NCBI RefSeq assembly: GCF_016772415.1
Contig: NZ_JAGSGD010000001.1
Location: 1,116,001-1,180,000 of the forward strand
DNA from: Phenylobacterium glaciei
Lineage (GTDB): Bacteria > Pseudomonadota > Alphaproteobacteria > Caulobacterales > Caulobacteraceae
Reading direction: 5' to 3'
DNA length: 64,000 bases
The position numbers and the translations under genes are program-made. The stretch's first letter is position 1. Each line of letters starts with the position of its first letter. The notes below the pieces were generated by a model that saw only the letters and a program-made list of their open reading frames with translations, did no database searches and was not told the DNA's origin. Shown piece after piece: positions 59,522 through 64,000 of this stretch.

Positions 59522-60265
59522 ATGACCAAGCTGATCACCCTCTATGCCTGCGGCGAAGGCTTCGGCCTGCCGGAAGTCAGCCCCTATGTGACCAAGAGCG
59601 AGATCCACCTGCAGATGGCGGGCGTGGCCTATGTGAAGGTCCAGGGCTGGCGCGAGGACTCCCCCAAGGGCCAGCTGCCCTACATCGAGGACGCTAGCGA
59701 GAAGATCGCCGACTCCACCTTCATCCGCGGCCACCTCGAGGCCCGCTATGGCGTGGACCTGGACGCTGGCCTCGACACCGTGCAGCGCGCCCAGGCCTGG
59801 GCCATCGAGCGGATGTGCGAGAACCACCTGGCCTGGACCTCCGGCTATTTCCGCTTCCTGCTGCCGGAGAACTTCGACAAGGGGCCCGCCCACTGGTTCG
59901 ACACCGCGCCCGAGACCGCGCGGCCGGTGCTGAAGGCCCAGCTCCTGGAGGCGGTCTCGGCCAATATCCGCGCCGTCGGCGTCGGCCGCCATTCCGAGCA
60001 CGAGATCCTGGCGCTGGCGGCCCGCTCCCTGATGGCGCTTGACGCCCTGCTCGGCGACAAGCCCTTCATGATGGGCGACGAGCCCACCAGCGTGGACGCC
60101 TTCGTCTTCGCCACCCTGGCCGGGATGCTGACGCCCTTCTTCGACTCCCCCCTGCGCCGCCGGGCCGAGCGCTTCCCCCGCCTCGTTTGCTACACGAGCC
60201 GGATGATGGCCCGCTTCTACCCGGACTTCGCCCGGGCGCAGGCGGACGAGGCGATCGCGGCGTAG
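59522..60265 (+). CDS. Glutathione S-transferase-like protein (FAX/Metaxin type)
   Basis: 247 residues. The N-terminal thioredoxin-like half begins ITLYACGEGFGLPEVSPYVTKSEIHLQMAGVAY and has KGQLPYIEDASEKIADSTFIRGHLE; the C-terminal helical half has MARFYPDFARAQ and PTSVDAFVFATLAGML. This is the failed-axon-connections/metaxin-like GST group. RBS CGGAGAAACGCC precedes the ATG. It is under a WYL regulator, the usual partner of this type, suggesting response to an electrophile. A terminator follows. Confidence 0.88.
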   Translation: MTKLITLYACGEGFGLPEVSPYVTKSEIHLQMAGVAYVKVQGWREDSPKGQLPYIEDASEKIADSTFIRGHLEARYGVDLDAGLDTVQRAQAWAIERMCENHLAWTSGYFRFLLPENFDKGPAHWFDTAPETARPVLKAQLLEAVSANIRAVGVGRHSEHEILALAARSLMALDALLGDKPFMMGDEPTSVDAFVFATLAGMLTPFFDSPLRRRAERFPRLVCYTSRMMARFYPDFARAQADEAIAA

Positions 60266-60295
60266 GACCAGAGCAGGCTGCGTCGACTATGTGAA

Positions 60296-60320
60296 TCCTT
60301 CTCCCCCTGCGGGAGAAGGA
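60296..60320. terminator. Terminator hairpin between GST and methyltransferase genes
   Basis: Perfect 10-bp arms TCCTTCTCCC (60296-60305) and GGGAGAAGGA (60311-60320) with a 5-base loop, between the convergent stops at 60265 and 60328. No long T run, but the position and symmetry suit termination. Confidence 0.55.
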
Positions 60321-60327
60321 AGCTGAG

Positions 60328-61239
60328 TCAGTCCTCGTCCCTCGGCAGCGGCTGTTCGACCACCCCCAGGGCGTCGGCCAGCCGCATCTTGGCGCTGCCG
60401 GGCTTGAGGGGCTGTTGCTGGCTGGCGTCCGGCGTCCAGCCGGTGAGGGTGAGGATCTCGAACGTGGCGGGAACCCGGCCGTCCGGCTCTGCGAACCGCT
60501 CGACATAGAGCTCCATGGCGCGGGCCAGCACGGTCTTGGTGAGCGCCCGGGGGTGACGATCGGCCAGGACGCTGGTCTCCCCCATGGCCCGCAGGTCGGC
60601 CAGCAGCTTGATGGGGTGCGAATAGCGCACGGTCACCTTGTCGACGTCGGCGACGGGGAGGGCGAACCCGGACCGCTGAAGCAGCCCGGCCGCATCATAG
60701 GCGTCGGCGAAGGGGGAGATGCGGCTGGCCGCGCCCCCGGTCAGCTCGATCTCCGCCGACAGCAGGGAGGCCCGCAGCTCGGTCAGGGTCGCGCCGCCGA
60801 ACATCGAGCCGATGAACAGTCCGTCCGGCTTCAGGGCCCGGCGGATCTGGATCAGGGCGCCGACCACGTCATTGGTCCAGTGCAGGGCCAGCGTCGAGAC
60901 CACCAAATCCAGCGATCCGAAGGCGAAGGGCAGGCGCTCTTCGTCGGCCACGATCCGGGGGCCGCCCCGGCCGGCCAGCATGGCGGGAGACAGGTCGGCC
61001 TCCACCAGCAGGGCCACCCGGCTGGCGGCGTCGCTCGAGGCCAAGGCCTCGCGGAACGCCCCATTGCGGGCTCCGAGGTCGACGGCGCGGGGAAAGTCCC
61101 GCAGGATCGCCTCCAGGCGCACCACGGCGTCCTCCGCCGCGCGGCGCTTGAGGAAGTCGGCGTTTCCGTAGCCGGGTGCGGCGCGGGTCAGGCGGGCGCG
61201 CAGCTGGGCGCGGTCGAAGAGCAGGGGCGGGGCGGACAT
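60328..61239 (-). CDS. Class I SAM methyltransferase, NDUFAF5/BioC-like
   Basis: 303 residues from ATG 61239 (MSAPPLLFDRAQLRAR). Motif I is AVDLGARNGAFREAL; VVSTLALHWTNDVVGALIQIRRALKPDGLFIGSMFGG is the NDUFAF5/BioC-type motif IV-V region. The bacterial homologues next to comF-grxC are thought to be arginine hydroxylase/complex I assembly-like or BioC-like; I cannot decide which. Its start codon overlaps the possible comF start on the opposite strand (CATG at 61237-61240). Confidence 0.85.
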   Translation of the reverse strand: MSAPPLLFDRAQLRARLTRAAPGYGNADFLKRRAAEDAVVRLEAILRDFPRAVDLGARNGAFREALASSDAASRVALLVEADLSPAMLAGRGGPRIVADEERLPFAFGSLDLVVSTLALHWTNDVVGALIQIRRALKPDGLFIGSMFGGATLTELRASLLSAEIELTGGAASRISPFADAYDAAGLLQRSGFALPVADVDKVTVRYSHPIKLLADLRAMGETSVLADRHPRALTKTVLARAMELYVERFAEPDGRVPATFEILTLTGWTPDASQQQPLKPGSAKMRLADALGVVEQPLPRDED

Positions 61240-61288
61240 GAGCCTGCAAGATGGCGTGTCGGAGGCCTGGTGGAAACCAGGGCCGCGC

Positions 61289-62023
61289 ATGAAATCCGCC
61301 GCGCGGTCCGCCCTGGACCTTTTATTCCCGCCCCAGTCCCTGGATGACGGGCCCCGGCCGCTGGCCACGGGCCTCACGGCGAGCGGCTGGAGCCAGATCA
61401 CCTTCCTCGACGATCCGGTCTGTGACGGTTGCGGCACGCCCTTCGACTACGCCTTAGGGGAGGGGGTGCGCTGCGCTTCCTGCATGGCCAAGCCCCGCGC
61501 CTTTTCCCGCGCGCGGGCCGCCTGCCTCTATGACGACGCCTCGCGCGGGCCGATCCTGCAGCTCAAGCACGCCGACCGCACCGACCTGGCCCCCCTATTC
61601 GCCCGCTGGATCAGCCGCTCGGCCCGCGACTTGATCGCCGAGGCCCACGCCATCGCGCCGGTGCCGCTGCATCCGACCCGCCTGTTCAGCCGCCGCTACA
61701 ACCAGGCCGCCGAGATCGCCCGGCCGCTGAGCCGGCTCACGGGTGTGCCCTACCTGCCAGACGCGCTCATCCGTGTGCGGGCCACGCAGACGCAGGGCGG
61801 CAAGTCCGGCGGCGGGCGGCGGCGCAATGTGGCGGCGGCCTTCGCCGTGCCCCCGTCGCGGGCGAAACTGGTGGCGGGACGGCGAATCCTGCTGATTGAT
61901 GACGTCATGACCACCGGGGCCACCCTCGAAGGCTGCGCGCGGGCCCTGCTCAAGGCGGGCGCGGCCTGCGTCGACGTGGCGGTGGTCGCCAGGGTGAAAG
62001 AAGCCGCGAACTCCCCCATATAG
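61289..62023 (+). CDS. comF: ComF family phosphoribosyltransferase-like protein
   Basis: 244 residues from ATG 61289 (MKSAARSALDLLFPPQ), the typical ComF start; an in-frame ATG 61238 overlaps the divergent start. A double zinc ribbon CDGCGTPF...CASCMAK at about 45-75 is followed by the phosphoribosyltransferase domain: APVPLHPTRLFSRRYNQAAEIA, GKSGGGRRRNVAAAF and PRPP-loop LLIDDVMTTGATL. ComF acts in DNA uptake or recombination-linked steps in competent bacteria; its role here is unknown. grxC follows by 33 bases. Confidence 0.9.
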   Translation: MKSAARSALDLLFPPQSLDDGPRPLATGLTASGWSQITFLDDPVCDGCGTPFDYALGEGVRCASCMAKPRAFSRARAACLYDDASRGPILQLKHADRTDLAPLFARWISRSARDLIAEAHAIAPVPLHPTRLFSRRYNQAAEIARPLSRLTGVPYLPDALIRVRATQTQGGKSGGGRRRNVAAAFAVPPSRAKLVAGRRILLIDDVMTTGATLEGCARALLKAGAACVDVAVVARVKEAANSPI

Positions 62024-62056
62024 GACCCATCAACCCCTTTCGGCGTTAGTTGAGAC

Positions 62057-62314
62057 ATGAGCCAAGTCACCATCTACACCAAGCCCTACTGCCCCTACTG
62101 CGTCCGCGCGGTCTCCCTGCTGGAGAAGAAGGGCGTCGCGTTCACCGAGATCGAGGCCGCCTTCGATCCAGAGAAGCGCCAGGAAATGATGCAGCGGTCG
62201 GGCGGCCGCGCCACCTTCCCGCAGATCTTCATCGGCGAGGAACACATCGGTGGCTGCGACGACATGATGGCCCTTGAACGGGACGGCAAGCTGGACCCCC
62301 TGCTGGCCGCTTGA
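62057..62314 (+). CDS. grxC: Glutaredoxin 3
   Basis: 85 residues. Dithiol active site YTKPYCPYCVRA at about 11-14, cis-Pro in RATFPQIFIG and GGCDDMMALERDGKL at the glutathione-binding end. It reduces protein and glutathione mixed disulfides in the cytoplasm. The gene lies between comF and a Nit2-like amidase, an alphaproteobacterial order. A repeat-filled gap of 142 bases follows. Confidence 0.97.
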   Translation: MSQVTIYTKPYCPYCVRAVSLLEKKGVAFTEIEAAFDPEKRQEMMQRSGGRATFPQIFIGEEHIGGCDDMMALERDGKLDPLLAA

Positions 62315-62345
62315 GCCTTGCCAAGGTCGGGCTGAGGGGCTTCCA

Positions 62346-62447
62346 GCGCGCTTTAGGCGAAGTGGAGACCGGTTCGCCGCCCGAAAGCGCGCCAAGTATG
62401 AATCTAGAGCGCGGCTCCGATTTCATCGGAGCGAATAGCGCTCTAGA
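62346..62447. repeat. Two tandem intergenic palindromes after grxC
   Basis: First: arms GCGCGCTTT (62346-62354) and AAAGCGCGC (62384-62392) with inner GGCGAA/TTCGCC. Second: outer TCTAGAGCGC (62403-62412) and GCGCTCTAGA (62438-62447) with inner GCTCCGAT (62414-62421) and ATCGGAGC (62425-62432). Such paired elements are common alphaproteobacterial repeats. They lie just before the next gene's ATG at 62457, so the second could also affect its ribosome access. Confidence 0.75.
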
Positions 62448-62456
62448 ACTGGACCC

Positions 62457-63290
62457 ATGACCTTGCGCGTCGGACTGATCCAGACCCGGACCCCCGCCAG
62501 CCACGCCGCGGCGCTCGAACACCTGACGCCGCTGGTGCGCGAGGCCGCGGCCCAGGGCGCGACCTTCATCGCCACGCCCGAGGCCAGCAACATCCTGCAG
62601 AAGGACAAGGCCGCCCTGCTGCCGCAGCTTAAAGCTCTGGCGGAAGACCCGGTGGTGCTGGGGCTGCAGGCGCTGGCCAAGGAGCTCGGCGTCTGGCTGC
62701 TGATCGGCTCGGCCCTGGTGCTGCGCGAGGACGGCAAGGCCGCCAACCGCGCGGCGCTCATCTCGCCGGCCGGCGAGATCACCGCCACCTACGACAAGCT
62801 GCACATGTTCGACGTCGACCTGCCCACCGGCGAGAGCGCCCGGGAGAGCGAGACCTACGAGCCCGGCGACCGGGCGGTCACGGCCCTGGCCGGCGACACC
62901 CCGCTCGGCCTGACCATCTGCTACGACATGCGCTTCCCGGCGGTCTATCGGGCCCTCGCGCTCGCCGGCGCCCAGGTCATGCTGGTCCCGTCCGCCTTCA
63001 CCCGGCCGACGGGCGAGGCGCACTGGGAGATTCTGCTGCGCGCCCGGGCCATCGAGACCGGCAGCTTCGTTTTGGCCCCGGCCCAGGGCGGCTTCCACGA
63101 GGATCGCCGCGGCACCTGGGGCCATACGATCGCCATCGCTCCCTGGGGCGACATCCTCGGCGAACTGGCCCACGACGAGCCCGGCGTCCTGGTGGTGGAC
63201 CTCGACCTGGCCGCCGTCGCCAAGGCGCGGTCGGCGATCCCGGCGCTCGCCAATGCACGGGCCTTCGCCCCGCCCGCGGCCCTCGCATGA
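62457..63290 (+). CDS. Carbon-nitrogen hydrolase (Nit2/omega-amidase-like)
   Basis: 277 residues. The nitrilase-superfamily Glu-Lys-Cys triad is visible: TPEASN (Glu about 43), YDKLHMFDVDLP (Lys about 107) and LTICYDMRFP (Cys about 148). The MFDVDLP context is typical of Nit/omega-amidase or deaminated-glutathione amidase, an attractive role beside grxC. The ATG at 62457 lies 9 bases after the second palindrome. Its stop overlaps the DUF1178 start as ATGA. Confidence 0.92.
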   Translation: MTLRVGLIQTRTPASHAAALEHLTPLVREAAAQGATFIATPEASNILQKDKAALLPQLKALAEDPVVLGLQALAKELGVWLLIGSALVLREDGKAANRAALISPAGEITATYDKLHMFDVDLPTGESARESETYEPGDRAVTALAGDTPLGLTICYDMRFPAVYRALALAGAQVMLVPSAFTRPTGEAHWEILLRARAIETGSFVLAPAQGGFHEDRRGTWGHTIAIAPWGDILGELAHDEPGVLVVDLDLAAVAKARSAIPALANARAFAPPAALA

Positions 63291-63715
63291 TCCGCTATGC
63301 CCTGGCCTGCGACCACGCCCACGAGTTCGAGGGCTGGTTCGGCTCGTCGGACGACTACGAGGCCCAGACCGCCGCCGACCAGATCGGCTGCCCGACCTGC
63401 GGCTCCACGGCGGTCACCAAGCAGATCATGGCCCCCATGGTGGCCGGCACCAAGCGCAACAGCCCCGACATGACGCCCGCCGCCCGCGAGGTGATGATGC
63501 AGGCGATGGCGCAGGTGCGGCAGCACGTGGAAGACAACTTCGACTATGTCGGCGAGGACTTCGCCGCCGAGGCCCGAGCCATCCACGCCGGCGCCTCCGA
63601 GCAGCGCGGCATCTACGGCGAGGCATCCCCCGCCGAGGTCCGCGAACTGGCGCAGGAGGGCGTCAACATCGCGCCGCTCCCGCCCGCTCCGGTGAAGAAG
63701 GCGTCGCTGAACTAG
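63287..63715 (+). CDS. DUF1178 family zinc-ribbon-like protein
   Basis: 142 residues beginning MIRYALACDHAHEFEGWFGSSDDYEAQ with CxxC in GCPTCGSTAVTKQIMAP. That is the DUF1178 signature: an N-terminal Cys/His pair plus CPxCGS, possibly metal-binding, then a helical tail. Function is unknown. It is translationally coupled to the amidase by ATGA overlap, as in related genomes. A 74-base gap follows. Confidence 0.92.
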   Translation: MIRYALACDHAHEFEGWFGSSDDYEAQTAADQIGCPTCGSTAVTKQIMAPMVAGTKRNSPDMTPAAREVMMQAMAQVRQHVEDNFDYVGEDFAAEARAIHAGASEQRGIYGEASPAEVRELAQEGVNIAPLPPAPVKKASLN

Positions 63716-63789
63716 GCGTCCCTGACCGGTCCGGATTGACCCTGGCCTGAGCGCGACCCATCGTCACCAGCTTGGGGTTGGGGCGAGCG

Positions 63790-64000
63790 ATGTGGAAATC
63801 AGATTGGCGCAACGCGCGTCCGTGGTTCGCGCTGACGGCGGCGCCCCTGGCCGTCGCCCTGCTGGGAGCCGAGGCCAAGCCCGCCGATATCGTCTCCACA
63901 CCAGCCCCCTCAGCCGGGGCGAGTCGTGAGACGACCCCTACTTACTGGCAGGTGACCCAGACCGGCGACAAACGGCAGGACATGCCGGACTCCAAGTTCT
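63790..64000 (+). CDS. N-terminal part of an uncharacterised membrane-anchored protein (cut by window edge)
   Basis: The frame from ATG 63790 remains open to the window end, giving about 70 residues: MWKSDWRNARPWFALT, a hydrophobic stretch ALTAAPLAVALLGAEA (signal or anchor), then a Thr/Pro/Ser-rich segment. GGGGCGAGCG precedes the ATG. The name cannot be decided from this fragment. Codon use is like the neighbours. Confidence 0.6.
   Translation, partial: MWKSDWRNARPWFALTAAPLAVALLGAEAKPADIVSTPAPSAGASRETTPTYWQVTQTGDKRQDMPDSKF

Noticed and set aside
58703..60001. N-terminal extension of the WYL regulator to 60001
   Set aside because: It would overlap most of the GST gene; the HTH begins exactly at ATG 59437 and a promoter palindrome lies between.

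Overview
The window is GC-rich chromosomal DNA of a Caulobacterales alphaproteobacterium, most like Caulobacter or Phenylobacterium. This rests on the gene set (split CobN/S/T-type cobaltochelatase genes, J-protein/BolA pair, aroK-aroB-CorC run, secA-parvulin-argJ run, large TonB-dependent receptor), the many ATGA/GTGA start-stop overlaps, and the codon bias. It looks like core chromosome carrying several accessory metabolic and surface clusters. I see no rRNA, tRNA, CRISPR array, prophage or insertion sequence.

Layout. 0-6.4 kb: start of cobT (truncated by the window edge), a DUF1328 protein, an ICMT-type methyltransferase, a CHASE4-like hybrid histidine kinase, cobS, a TauD-type dioxygenase, a C-terminal J-domain protein and bolA. 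6.5-10.2 kb: a translationally coupled three-subunit molybdenum hydroxylase. 10.5-14.1 kb: a single-domain response regulator with a 49-aa membrane protein, then aroK-aroB-CorC. 14.2-20 kb: a secreted helical protein coupled to xerD, a glycine-zipper protein, an ATP-grasp-like protein, a methyltransferase and a START-like protein. 20-24.2 kb: accA coupled to an LprI-like protein, a nitronate monooxygenase, and a LuxR/alpha-beta-hydrolase fusion whose nucleophile position is Met. 24.3-27.2 kb: a TonB-dependent receptor. 27.5-35 kb: a catabolic neighbourhood with threonine aldolase, epoxide hydrolase, and a TetR divergon controlling DUF2855, carotenoid oxygenase, DoxX, quinone oxidoreductase and NTF2-like genes. 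35-42.9 kb: a Zn-ribbon methyltransferase, secA, thiolase, a parvulin lipoprotein, and argJ with a low-complexity N-terminal extension.

42.9-48.6 kb is the most unusual part: a membrane CHASE2/degenerate-GGDEF/EAL protein, a secreted FecR-domain protein with 26-residue Gly/Asn tandem repeats, and a divergent TpsB (ShlB/FhaC) outer-membrane transporter with no classical TpsA in view. I read it as a candidate surface-export and c-di-GMP module. After an RhlE-like helicase, 50.4-57.1 kb is a five-gene overlapping operon (GST, HCCA-isomerase-like, beta-lactamase-like esterase, COG3618-type amidohydrolase, LacZ) that joins a beta-galactosidase to glutathione and aromatic-type enzymes.

57.2-64 kb returns to housekeeping genes: mutT, a glycerate-kinase-like P-loop kinase, a WYL regulator divergent from a GST across a perfect palindrome, a NDUFAF5/BioC-like methyltransferase, comF, grxC, a Nit2-like amidase, DUF1178, and the start of a membrane-anchored protein. 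Long composite palindromes sit in at least four intergenic gaps. All coordinates and motifs were read by eye. Family names rest on remembered motifs, not on searches.
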